In this document: positions 1 to 6,518 of the stretch, piece after piece
Numbering within the stretch: the first letter of the stretch is position 1
How the letters are laid out: each line of letters starts with the position of its first letter
Source: Deltaproteobacteria bacterium
GTDB lineage: Bacteria; Desulfobacterota; Binatia; Binatales; Binataceae
DNA: 7,590 bases
Direction of reading: 5' to 3'
Assembly: GCA_021799555.1 (NCBI GenBank)
Contig: JAJZAG010000185.1
Coordinates: 1 to 7,590, forward strand
Program-made: the position numbers and the translations under genes
Notes under the pieces: generated by a model
Told to the model about the DNA's origin: nothing
Seen by the model: the letters and a program-made list of their open reading frames with translations, nothing else
The model's database searches: none

Positions 1-2946
1 GCGCAATCCTTCAAGCCCCCGCCGCAGCGTCGCGAAGCCCGCCTCGGGGTCAGCTTCCTCGATCAGGACGCGCCCGAGCGACATTTCGCCCGACGCGATC
101 CATTGCGGAAAGCCGTGCGTGCGGGAGAGCTCGATCAGCGCTTCTGATTCGACCTTGAGGTCGCCTGTATCGCCGGTCAGGCTTGCGATCGCAATCGTGT
201 ATTGGAGCGCCATCGCGATACTAAACGGCCGCCCGAGCCGTTGTGCATGCGCGCGTGCCTCAGCAATCAGCGCCGCAGCCTGATCGGGATATCCGCTCGC
301 CCACATTGTCCAGGCAAACTGGCATCGGGACGGCACGACCGGGGCGTGCGGTAAAGGCAGGTAACGATCCAGGTCGGCGTCGTAGATGCGGCCGGCGGCC
401 TCGAGATTCTCACGCGCTGCGCGCAGCTCACCCGCCCAGAAACTCGATGAGCCTAACGCGACCGCCGCGCCGGCCCTGGCGAGCGGAGTTGCGGCCGCGC
501 GTGCGATCGCGTCGACGCGCCTGGCGAGCGCCAGCGCCTCATTTACTCGACCACGCGCTAAAGCCACACTCCAAAGCCCCAGCATCTGGGGAAAAATTTC
601 CGGCAAGTCACCGACCTGTGAAATCAAGTCGCGCGCGCGCGCGACCATCGGTTGCACTTCAGGATCGGTAAAACCCCGCACCGAGATCAGCATCGCGCCG
701 AGCGACGTGCACAAACCCAGTTCGCGGATGGTCCGCGCGGGACCGTCCGAAGTGGTTCCCAACACTTCGAGCGCAGCGTTCCAGTTGCGGATCGCGTCGT
801 CGTACGCGGAGCGCGCTCGGGCCTGCTCGCCGGCGCGTTCGAAATAGTCGATCGCCTTCGCGGCGTTTCCACTCTTGCCGTAGTGATTGGCGAGCTCGGA
901 CAGGCAATCTTCGATTCGCTCGGAGTAGAGTTCCTCGAATGCGGCGGCGGTGCGCTCGTGGATCGCGCGGCGTCGCTGCAGCAGCACCGAATCGTAGGCA
1001 ACCTCCTGAGTCAGCGCATGCTTGAAGGAATATTCGAGGTCCGCCGCGGCCGGCTGTTCGAAGATAAACTCGCCGGCCTGCAGCTCGGTTAGCATCGCAA
1101 GGAGCCGCTCCTCGCCGATTGGCGCGACTCGCCGGATCAACTGGACGCGAAATTCCTTTCCGATCACGGCCAGCGTCTGCAATAGCTCCTTCAAATCCGG
1201 CCGCAGCCGGTCGATGCGTGCCGCGAGGATTCCCCTGACCGTCGCCGGCATGCGCAGGGAACCTGGCGCTCTGGCGACCGCGACCGTGCCGCCGGCGCGC
1301 CGCTCGAGCGCACCCTGCTCGAAGAGGGTCTGGACCATCTCTTCCATGAAGAACGGGTTTCCGTCGGTGCGCTCGATGATAAGGTTCTTGACCGGCGCGA
1401 GCGAGATGCCCGGCCCAAGCATCGCGTCGAGCAGTTCGAGTGCGTCGGCGGCGCCGAGCGGATCGAGCCGGAGCTGCGTGTAATGGGCGCGGGTGCTCCA
1501 TTCGTGCCGGTATTCGGGCCGAAAGTTGACCAAAAGCAGGATGCGCGCGGTTGCGACCGAATCGACCAGCACATTTAGCAGCGCCTGCGTTTCGGCATCG
1601 ATCCAGTGCAAATCCTCAAGCACGAGCATCAGCGGCTGGTTGAGGCTTTCGCGCAGAACGATTCGCTTGATCGCTTCGTGGGTGCGCCGGCGCCGCACGC
1701 CGGCATCCATGCCTTCGATCGCCGTTTCGCCGTCGGCGACGCCCAAGAGCGCAAAGACGAACGCGAGTGCATCTTCGAGGGCGCGGTCGAGGGCCAGCAG
1801 CTTGCCCGTAATCTTTTCGCGCCGCGTACGTTCGTCGTCGGCCGCGCGGATTCGGAAATAGCCGCGCAAAAGATCGATCACCGGCAGATACGCCGAGGCT
1901 TTGCCATGCGACACCGAAAACGCCTCGAGCACGAGCCATCCGCTCTGCGAGGACTGCTTGAATTCGTGGAACAGGCGCGATTTTCCGACGCCCGCCTCCG
2001 CGATCGCGGCGACGATCTGGCCGCGGCCGGCCGCGGCGAGCGCGGCAACGCGCCGCATCTGGTCAAGTTCGGAGGCGCGGCCGACGAATCGCGACAGCCC
2101 GCGGCTTGCCGCGCGTTGGAGCCGCGTGCGCAGCGGGCCAAGGCCGGCGACCTCATAAATCGCGACCGGTTCGGAGACGCCCTTGATCTTTGCCGAGCCG
2201 AGCGGCTTGAGCTCGAAGTATCCTGCGGTCACGCGTTGCGTTTCCTGCGCAACCACGATCGAACCTGAGGGCGCAAGCGTCTGCATCCGCGCCGCAAGCC
2301 CCATTGCATGGCCGATCGGAGTGTATTCCGTGTGCGCGTACTCCGTGCGGATCGAACGAATCACCGCCTCTCCGGTGTTGACACCAATCCGGATTTCGAC
2401 CGGCGGATTTCCCGCCTCGCGCAGGCGCGTGGCGTATTTGCGCATCTCTTCCTGCATCCGCAGCGCCGCGTAAAGTGCGCGCTGCGGATGGTCCTCGTAG
2501 GCGACCGGCGCGCCGAACAGGGCAAACACGCCGTCGCCGGTGGACTGGACGATATAGCCCTCGTAGCGGTGCACCGCCGCGATCATCAGGGCCAGGGCGG
2601 GATCAATGATCGCGCGCGCCTGTTCAGGATCAAGGTCTTCTATCAGCTCCATCGAGCCCTTGATATCGGCGAACAGCGCGGTGACGGTTTTGCGCTCGCC
2701 GTCGAGCACGTTGGCCGACGGGGCCTCGCCGAGAAGATTGGCGCCTGGAGCAGCGGCGCCGCCCGGTGCCGCCGAGGCAAGCGGGGGACCGCCGGATCCT
2801 AGTGGTGCGGCGCATTCGCCGCAAAACTTGAATCCGCCCGGATTTTCGAAGCCACAGCGAGGGCATCGCATGCGCAGCGGCGCGGCGCAGCTGCCGCAGA
2901 ATTTCATACCCCAGGGATTCTCGCCGCCGCATGACGGGCATTGCAT
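1..2946 (-). CDS. Zinc-ribbon / class III cyclase / AAA-type ATPase / TPR regulator (partial, C-terminus off left edge)
   Basis: An unbroken minus-strand frame of 982 codons starts at the ATG at 2946 and is still open at base 1. Residues 1-45 form two short zinc ribbons (CPSC, CGSC, CPRC, CGEC; Cys 3/6/17/20 and 28/31/42/45). About 85-265 is a class III adenylate/guanylate cyclase domain with metal-binding Asp94 (FADIKGS) and Asp138 (STGDGVFA). The ATPase has Walker A AEAGVGKS (316-323) and Walker B LEDLHWID (443-450). After FKHALTQEVAY (641-651) comes an alpha-helical TPR-like region. This order is well known in large cytosolic signalling ATPases; their ligands are mostly unknown. Oddities: the catalytic Asn position of the cyclase (GHAMGLAAR, 212-220) is Gly216, with Arg220 kept, and the first Walker A Gly is Ala316. 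No clear Shine-Dalgarno precedes the ATG, but a stop (TAG at 2980-2982) lies just upstream in frame and the first Cys pair begins at residue 3, so this start is favoured. Domain calls are firm; cAMP or cGMP output is not. Confidence 0.93.
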   Translation of the reverse strand, partial: MQCPSCGGENPWGMKFCGSCAAPLRMRCPRCGFENPGGFKFCGECAAPLGSGGPPLASAAPGGAAAPGANLLGEAPSANVLDGERKTVTALFADIKGSMELIEDLDPEQARAIIDPALALMIAAVHRYEGYIVQSTGDGVFALFGAPVAYEDHPQRALYAALRMQEEMRKYATRLREAGNPPVEIRIGVNTGEAVIRSIRTEYAHTEYTPIGHAMGLAARMQTLAPSGSIVVAQETQRVTAGYFELKPLGSAKIKGVSEPVAIYEVAGLGPLRTRLQRAASRGLSRFVGRASELDQMRRVAALAAAGRGQIVAAIAEAGVGKSRLFHEFKQSSQSGWLVLEAFSVSHGKASAYLPVIDLLRGYFRIRAADDERTRREKITGKLLALDRALEDALAFVFALLGVADGETAIEGMDAGVRRRRTHEAIKRIVLRESLNQPLMLVLEDLHWIDAETQALLNVLVDSVATARILLLVNFRPEYRHEWSTRAHYTQLRLDPLGAADALELLDAMLGPGISLAPVKNLIIERTDGNPFFMEEMVQTLFEQGALERRAGGTVAVARAPGSLRMPATVRGILAARIDRLRPDLKELLQTLAVIGKEFRVQLIRRVAPIGEERLLAMLTELQAGEFIFEQPAAADLEYSFKHALTQEVAYDSVLLQRRRAIHERTAAAFEELYSERIEDCLSELANHYGKSGNAAKAIDYFERAGEQARARSAYDDAIRNWNAALEVLGTTSDGPARTIRELGLCTSLGAMLISVRGFTDPEVQPMVARARDLISQVGDLPEIFPQMLGLWSVALARGRVNEALALARRVDAIARAAATPLARAGAAVALGSSSFWAGELRAARENLEAAGRIYDADLDRYLPLPHAPVVPSRCQFAWTMWASGYPDQAAALIAEARAHAQRLGRPFSIAMALQYTIAIASLTGDTGDLKVESEALIELSRTHGFPQWIASGEMSLGRVLIEEADPEAGFATLRRGLEGLR

Positions 2947-2999
2947 AAGGCGCAATTTACGCTTTGGATTACGCTCCGCCTAGCAGTGCGAGCGCCGGT

Positions 3000-4130
3000 T
3001 CAGGCGCCGAAGCGCGCGGGCGAGAGTATCGTGGCATCGAACATCCGCGTTGCGCCGCGCGCGATCAAATCGGCCGCAATCTGACCGAGCGCGCCGCTGC
3101 TCTCGATACCAAAACCTGCCTGCCCGGCGAGCCAGAAGAATCCGCGCACGCGCGGGTCTTCGCCCACGATCGGAATCGAGTCGGGCGAAAACGTGCGCAG
3201 CCCCGCCCAGCGCCGCTTGAGCGCGCGCGGCACCAGCCGCGGCGCGAGCACGCGCAAGCGTTCCATAGCGGCAGCGATCGTTTCGTCGTCGGGAACCGCG
3301 TCGCATGGCGCCATCGGCACCTGGTCCATCGGACTCAGCATCAACCCGCCCGATTCGGGGCCGAAGTAAATCTGGTCGGCTTCGCTGATCGTAAACGGCC
3401 ATCCGCGAACGTCAAGATCGGACGGCGGATCGAAAATGACTATCGAGCGGCGGCGCGGCTCGAGCCGGATCGGCGCGGCTTGCGCGAGCTGCGCGATTTC
3501 GCCGGCCCACGCTCCCGCCGCATCGACAACCCACGCCGCGTGCAGGCGTTCGGTAGCCGTCGCAACTCCGCTGCATCGACCACGTTCGACGATTAACTGG
3601 CGCGCTTGCGCACCGGTCCGGATTTCGACGCCGGCGCTTCGCGCGCCGCGCAGGTAACTCGACAGCAGCTCGTGAACGTCGATACGCCCGTCGCTCGTGA
3701 GCAGAATCGAGCGTGCGGAATCTCCGGGGGTGAGTGCGGAAATACGCGCAACCGACTCGGCGCCGCTGAGTTCGTGGAACTCGACGCCGTCGCGCCGAAG
3801 TCCTTCGACTGATTTTCCGAAGTCGCCAAGGTTGCCGTCGCGAAAAAGCAGCATCACCTGCGAGTGATCGACCAGAGGATTTTCGGCGAAGCCTGGCGGA
3901 GGGTTTTTGAGAAAATCTCCACCGAGCCGCTTGAGACGCTGTACGGTCGCGATCGAGTCCCACTCGACCAGTGTCGCCGCGCTACGTCCGGTCGCGTGAT
4001 AGCCGTGTTGCGTCTCGCGTTCCAGAAGCAGGGTATCTGTGACGCCGCGCACAGCCAAAAAGTAGGCGAGGGACGCGCCGGCAATCCCACCGCCGATTAT
4101 TATCACCTCAAAATTACGCCGTTCCGCCAT
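3000..4130 (-). CDS. FAD-dependent amino-acid oxidoreductase, DAO family, D-arginine dehydrogenase (DauA)-like
   Basis: The 376-residue protein has the usual length for a soluble DAO-family flavoenzyme. The FAD-binding dinucleotide fold starts at once with GGGIAGAS (13-20), followed by an acidic strand end (LLLERE, 34-39) that would bind the adenosine ribose. The stretches GYHATGRSAA (43-52), VVDAAGAWAG (201-210), EPRRRSIVIF (224-233), IYFGPESGG (254-262), RWAGLRTFSPD (307-317) and FFWLAGQAGFGI (331-342) match, from memory, the Pseudomonas D-arginine dehydrogenase pattern. His45, Arg228, Tyr255 and Arg312 line up with its substrate-binding residues. Such enzymes oxidise an amino acid to the imino acid with FAD. 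The real substrate is inferred only: D-amino acid, glycine/sarcosine-like or other amine. The ATG lies 5 bp after the TusA-like stop, so the two are probably co-translated. No signal peptide or membrane segment is seen. Glycine- or sarcosine-oxidase-like annotation would be an acceptable alternative. Confidence 0.9.
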   Translation of the reverse strand: MAERRNFEVIIIGGGIAGASLAYFLAVRGVTDTLLLERETQHGYHATGRSAATLVEWDSIATVQRLKRLGGDFLKNPPPGFAENPLVDHSQVMLLFRDGNLGDFGKSVEGLRRDGVEFHELSGAESVARISALTPGDSARSILLTSDGRIDVHELLSSYLRGARSAGVEIRTGAQARQLIVERGRCSGVATATERLHAAWVVDAAGAWAGEIAQLAQAAPIRLEPRRRSIVIFDPPSDLDVRGWPFTISEADQIYFGPESGGLMLSPMDQVPMAPCDAVPDDETIAAAMERLRVLAPRLVPRALKRRWAGLRTFSPDSIPIVGEDPRVRGFFWLAGQAGFGIESSGALGQIAADLIARGATRMFDATILSPARFGA

Positions 4131-4135
4131 CGACG

Positions 4136-4369
4136 CTACTTTTCGATCACGATTCGGAATTCGCCGTCCGAGCCGTGCGATTCCAGAATCAAATAGCCCT
4201 CGGCCTCGGCAGCCCGGGGAATGTCGCGCGCGCCGCGCGGATCGTCGAGGACGAGCTCAAGGACTTCGCCGCGCGCCATCGCTTCGAGTCTGACCTTCGC
4301 ATGTGCCCAGTTCAGCGGGCATTTAACGCCGCGCAGGTCGAGCGCACGCCGATGCGAATTCGATTCCAT
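4136..4369 (-). CDS. TusA/SirA-family sulfur carrier-like protein
   Basis: This 77-residue protein has the TusA (SirA/YedF) fold pattern: DLRGVKCPLN (11-20), a helix AHAKVRLEAM (22-31), GEVLELVLDDPRGARDIPRAAEAEGY (34-59) and a final strand FRIVIEK (71-77). In the family, the Cys of the CPxP motif carries a persulfide passed between sulfur-transfer partners. Here it is Cys17, but the second Pro is Asn20 (CPLN), a variant I recall in some TusA-like groups. It is not the classical tRNA-thiolation TusA by context: no tus or iscS gene is near. The neighbour 5 bp downstream is a flavin amino-acid oxidoreductase, so a role in sulfur or amino-acid metabolism with that enzyme is an inference. The start ATG has no strong Shine-Dalgarno. 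A weak extended -10-like GATACT at 4381-4386 lies just upstream. Family call is good; function is open. Confidence 0.85.
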   Translation of the reverse strand: MESNSHRRALDLRGVKCPLNWAHAKVRLEAMARGEVLELVLDDPRGARDIPRAAEAEGYLILESHGSDGEFRIVIEK

Positions 4370-4421
4370 CGAGTACGATCAGTATCACAAGCTTACGCCC
4401 GACGAAGCGACCCGGGGCATC

Positions 4422-4437
4422 GCGCGGCGCGCCGCGC
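4422..4437. repeat. Perfect 16-bp GC palindrome after the SnoaL-like gene
   Basis: The sequence GCGCGGCGCGCCGCGC equals its own reverse complement and begins directly after the stop codon (4438-4440) of the minus-strand SnoaL-like gene. It could fold in RNA into a short 6-bp stem with a 4-base loop, but there is no following T-run on the minus strand, so it is not a classical intrinsic terminator. In a GC-rich genome such a palindrome can arise by chance. It could attenuate transcription between the upstream two genes and the TusA-like gene. Confidence 0.4.
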
Positions 4438-4905
4438 TCACTTCTTTGCGGCAGCCTTCGCTTCGGCCCACCCCTGCTTGAGAGGTACCGAATGCCAGAA
4501 GGTTATTTTGCGCTCGACGAAACGCCAGCCCTGCTTCTCGCGCCGGTAGCGATCTTCGTAATAGCCGGCCGCCGTCACGCTTTGGCCGTTGCGCGAAAAG
4601 CGCGCCTCGATCCCGCAAGTACCACGCGCCGTGTCGCCGTCAACCTCTATGATGTGATTCTGAATGAACGGGATCGCGAGTTCAGGTTGATTCACCGAAG
4701 TGCTGTAAAAGCTGTGCAGCGCCACGCGCCCGCGGACCGGACGAAAGCTTCCGTCGCTGACTTCGAGCGCGCCGTCGTCGGTGAATAGCGCCGCGACCGC
4801 CTCACCCTCGCCGCGCGCGACGTGCCAGCAGTAACGCGCGGTCAGTTCCTTGATCTGGTCGCGATCCTCAAGTTCCTGCACTCTTTGTTCGAGCGACTTT
4901 GCCAT
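4438..4905 (-). CDS. SnoaL/NTF2-fold protein (SnoaL_4-like), function unassigned
   Basis: The 155-residue protein matches the NTF2-like/SnoaL fold. A charged N-terminal helix (LEQRVQELEDRDQIKELTARY, 5-25) is followed by ALFTDDGALEVSDG (39-52), HIIEVDGDTARGTCG (84-98) and GYYEDRYRREKQGWRFVERKITFW (114-137). In this superfamily the cone-shaped pocket serves enzymes such as scytalone dehydratase, steroid isomerases and polyketide cyclases, and also non-catalytic binding proteins. Asp43/Asp44 and His84 sit where pocket residues often lie, but this does not prove catalysis. A longer reading to 4965 is possible, but the ATG at 4905 has a very good Shine-Dalgarno (GGAGGA) and the longer form would run into the DsbA-like gene, so 4905 is chosen. 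It lies 28 bp after the DsbA-like stop and is very likely co-transcribed with it. The C-terminal tail is Ala/Lys-rich (AEAKAAAKK). Confidence 0.88.
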   Translation of the reverse strand: MAKSLEQRVQELEDRDQIKELTARYCWHVARGEGEAVAALFTDDGALEVSDGSFRPVRGRVALHSFYSTSVNQPELAIPFIQNHIIEVDGDTARGTCGIEARFSRNGQSVTAAGYYEDRYRREKQGWRFVERKITFWHSVPLKQGWAEAKAAAKK

Positions 4906-4911
4906 CGATAG

Positions 4912-4917
4912 TCCTCC
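4912..4917 (-). promoter_or_regulatory. Ribosome-binding site of the SnoaL-like gene
   Basis: On the minus strand GGAGGA is followed by a 6-base spacer and the ATG at 4905. This fixes the start 20 codons inside the longest open frame. Confidence 0.85.
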
Positions 4918-4933
4918 GTAGCGGCTTAGCGGG

Positions 4934-5557
4934 TCATTGCGCGCCGGCGAGCCGCTCGCGCACACGCTTGAGAATCATCCGGGTGGTGTCGGTGTTCTGT
5001 GCGCCAACCATCGAGAACTCGCCGATAAAGAAGGTCGGCACACCGCTGACCTGACGTTGGTTAGCGGCGAGCGTGTTGTTCTTGAGGCGCAGGTCGTAGC
5101 GCGGCGACCACAGCGCCGAAGCGAATTCCGAAGCATCAAGACCGGCGTCACCGGCGCATCGCGCCAGCACTTTTTCGTCGCCGATATTTTCGCCCTCGAC
5201 GAAGTATGCGCGGTATATCCGTTCTTCGTACTCCTCGCCGCGCCCGTGCTCGCGCGCGTATTCACATCCAAGCAGCGCGGCGCGCGAGTTGGTGAAGACG
5301 GCGGGTGCGCGAATGGGCAGATTCTCGGCCTGCGCCATCGCGGTGATTCGTTGCCATGCGGCCTTGCGCGCGTCCAGATCGGTTGTGGTGCGGACCTGTT
5401 CGATTGGAATACCTTCGGCGGGCCACTCCGGATGAATCTGGAAACCGCGCCATTCGAGTTCGAGATCGAACTCGGGCGAAAGCTTGCGGATGGTTTCAAA
5501 GCCTATATAGCAAAATGGACAGATGAAGTCGGAGAACATTGTGACCTTTAGCGGCAT
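4934..5557 (-). CDS. DsbA-family thioredoxin-fold oxidoreductase, FrnE / 2-hydroxychromene-2-carboxylate isomerase-like
   Basis: The 207-residue protein begins with a thioredoxin-fold strand and the active-site motif SDFICPFCYIGFE (9-21; Cys13 and Cys16). An all-helical insert follows, containing TNSRAALLGCEYAREHG (89-105) and IYRAYFVEGENIGDEKVLARCAGDAGLD (114-141). The cis-Pro loop SGVPTFFIG (171-179, Pro174) and FSMVGAQ (181-187) complete the fold. This is the DSBA/FrnE pattern, used by cytosolic dithiol oxidoreductases and, without the Cys pair, by glutathione-dependent hydroxychromene carboxylate isomerases. With both Cys present, dithiol chemistry is more likely here. No signal peptide is seen, so it should act in the cytoplasm. 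The frame can be read from a GTG at 5572, but that codon overlaps the Shine-Dalgarno, which points to the ATG at 5557. It is the first gene of the leftward unit and is followed 28 bp later by the SnoaL-like gene. Substrate unknown. Confidence 0.92.
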   Translation of the reverse strand: MPLKVTMFSDFICPFCYIGFETIRKLSPEFDLELEWRGFQIHPEWPAEGIPIEQVRTTTDLDARKAAWQRITAMAQAENLPIRAPAVFTNSRAALLGCEYAREHGRGEEYEERIYRAYFVEGENIGDEKVLARCAGDAGLDASEFASALWSPRYDLRLKNNTLAANQRQVSGVPTFFIGEFSMVGAQNTDTTRMILKRVRERLAGAQ

Positions 5558-5565
5558 CGAAGCAG

Positions 5566-5570
5566 CCTCC
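5566..5570 (-). promoter_or_regulatory. Ribosome-binding site of the DsbA-like gene
   Basis: GGAGG on the minus strand with an 8-base spacer to the ATG at 5557. It rules out the GTG at 5572, whose codon directly abuts this site. Confidence 0.8.
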
Positions 5571-5577
5571 ACAGTGC

Positions 5578-5607
5578 ACTATAGGATTGCCGGTTTGGCG
5601 GCGTCAA
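5578..5607 (-). promoter_or_regulatory. Sigma70-type promoter of the leftward DsbA-like operon
   Basis: On the minus strand the -35 box TTGACG (5602-5607) and the -10 box TATAGT (5578-5583) each match the consensus at five of six bases, with an 18-base spacer. Transcription would start near 5570-5573, giving a leader of only about 13-16 bases with the Shine-Dalgarno at its very 5' end. It is the best promoter-like match I found between genes in the window. The box positions are seen; activity is inferred. Confidence 0.6.
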
Positions 5608-5616
5608 AAGCGCCGC
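5598..5616. repeat. Inverted repeat overlapping the -35 box, possible operator
   Basis: GCGGCG and CGCCGC are perfect inverted arms of 6 bp around a 7-base centre (TCAAAAG). The repeat covers the -35 box of the leftward promoter. It could bind a repressor controlling one or both divergent units. It lies upstream of both transcription units rather than at a gene end, so a terminator role is unlikely. The arms are short and GC-only, so chance is possible. Confidence 0.35.
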
Positions 5617-5698
5617 GCGATTCTTTCGGATGGGTTTGCGCCGCGACACTGCTGTGTTAGTTAGCAAATGAACGCGTCGCGCAAAGCGCTACGTTATC

Positions 5699-5704
5699 GA
5701 GGTG
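5699..5704 (+). promoter_or_regulatory. Ribosome-binding site of the first SDR gene
   Basis: GAGGTG followed by 5 bases and the ATG at 5710. An upstream in-frame ATG at 5668 has no such site, and the SDR fold begins only after residue 8 of the shorter form. No convincing rightward promoter was found in the preceding 150 bases. Confidence 0.75.
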
Positions 5705-5709
5705 CGACA

Positions 5710-6504
5710 ATGATTCTCGACGCTCTAAAGCTTGACGGCAAAATCGCGATAATAACCGGCGCCGGGCGCGGACTGGGCCGTGCGATGGCGGTGACGTTCG
5801 CCGGGGCCGGCGCGGAGATTGTCGCCGCCGCGCGGACCAAATCGCAACTGGAAGAAACCGCCGCGCTCGTGCGCGAAACGGGACGCAGATGCCTGATCGT
5901 TCCGACGGACGTCACCGATTCAGCGGCGGTGAACGCGATGGCGCAGGCGGCGGTCCGGGAAATGGGCCGAATCGATATTCTGATTAACAACGCCGGCGGC
6001 GGCGACGATTCGGCGGGTAAAACAATTGAGGAAATCACCGACGAGCAATGGCGGCGTGGCATTGACACCAACCTGACCAGCCAGTTTTACGCGGCCCGCG
6101 CCGTAATCCCGCAGATGGTGAAGCAGAGCCGCGGCAAGATAATCAATGTCGCTTCCGGCTATGGACTGCGCGGCGGAAAACATAACTACATGTACGCGTG
6201 CTCGAAGGGCGGCGTCATTCAGCTTACGCGTTCGCTCGCGCTGACTTACGCGTCGAACAATATCCAGACCAACTGCATCGTTCCCGGAGTATTCCCGCAC
6301 AACGAGGAAATGATACGGTTTTTCAAAGGCGGCAAGTTTATTCCCGTCGGACGGCCTGGCGACGATGCCGAGCTCGGTCCGCTCGCGGTTTTTCTTGCCT
6401 CGGACGCCGCCAACCACATCAACGGAGAGTTGGTCGCGATCGACGGTGGCGGCCTTGCGGGCGGGATTCTTCCCACCGGCGCGATTCCACGCCTGCCGAA
6501 CTGA
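5710..6504 (+). CDS. Classical SDR-family oxidoreductase, FabG-like
   Basis: The 264-residue protein has every mark of a classical short-chain dehydrogenase/reductase: cofactor motif TGAGRGLG (16-23), Asp67 in PTDVTD, NNAGG (93-97), Asn121 (DTNLTS), Ser149 (NVASGYG), and the catalytic YACSK pair Tyr162/Lys166. PG (192-193) and IDGGG (244-248) are also present. The end of the second strand reads AAARTK with Arg42 and no Asp, which favours NADP(H) in this family. It should reduce a carbonyl or oxidise an alcohol in the cytoplasm, but these motifs do not fix the substrate. A FabG or sugar/steroid dehydrogenase label would be over-precise. The C-terminus extends with GGILPTGAIPRLPN. It is the first gene of the rightward unit; the second SDR starts 14 bp after its stop. 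Confidence 0.93.
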   Translation: MILDALKLDGKIAIITGAGRGLGRAMAVTFAGAGAEIVAAARTKSQLEETAALVRETGRRCLIVPTDVTDSAAVNAMAQAAVREMGRIDILINNAGGGDDSAGKTIEEITDEQWRRGIDTNLTSQFYAARAVIPQMVKQSRGKIINVASGYGLRGGKHNYMYACSKGGVIQLTRSLALTYASNNIQTNCIVPGVFPHNEEMIRFFKGGKFIPVGRPGDDAELGPLAVFLASDAANHINGELVAIDGGGLAGGILPTGAIPRLPN

Positions 6505-6508
6505 GCTC

Positions 6509-6512
6509 GGAG
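6509..6512 (+). promoter_or_regulatory. Ribosome-binding site of the second SDR gene
   Basis: GGAG followed by a 6-base spacer and the ATG at 6519. The open frame reaches back to 6198, but that part overlaps the first SDR in another frame and encodes no SDR sequence, so this site fixes the real start. Confidence 0.75.
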
Positions 6513-6518
6513 AATATC

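Noticed and set aside
659..1501. 280-residue minus-strand frame overlapping the regulator
   Set aside because: It lies in another frame of the same strand as the unbroken regulator frame, whose motifs (FKHALTQEVAY, TPR-like helices) are convincing; the alternative is Arg-rich with no motif.
652..2802. Several plus-strand open frames of 96-220 residues opposite the cyclase/ATPase gene
   Set aside because: They are Arg/Ala-rich or low-complexity antisense readings of a clearly conserved minus-strand protein; none has a recognisable domain.
2964..3596. 210-residue plus-strand frame opposite the FAD oxidoreductase
   Set aside because: Antisense shadow; the minus strand carries the full set of FAD-enzyme motifs.
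4937..5551. 204-residue plus-strand frame opposite the DsbA-like gene
   Set aside because: It mirrors a minus-strand gene with CPFC, a cis-Pro loop and a strong ribosome-binding site; no domain is recognised in the plus-strand product.
5636..5659. TTGCGC and TTAGTT as a rightward promoter for the SDR pair
   Set aside because: Poor box matches and a 15-base spacer; too weak to list.
5668..5709. Longer start for the first SDR at 5668
   Set aside because: No Shine-Dalgarno at that ATG, while GAGGTG lies correctly before 5710 and typical SDR N-termini fit the shorter form.
6198..6518. N-terminal extension of the second SDR
   Set aside because: It overlaps the first SDR out of frame, is Arg-rich and not SDR-like, and a good ribosome-binding site precedes the ATG at 6519.
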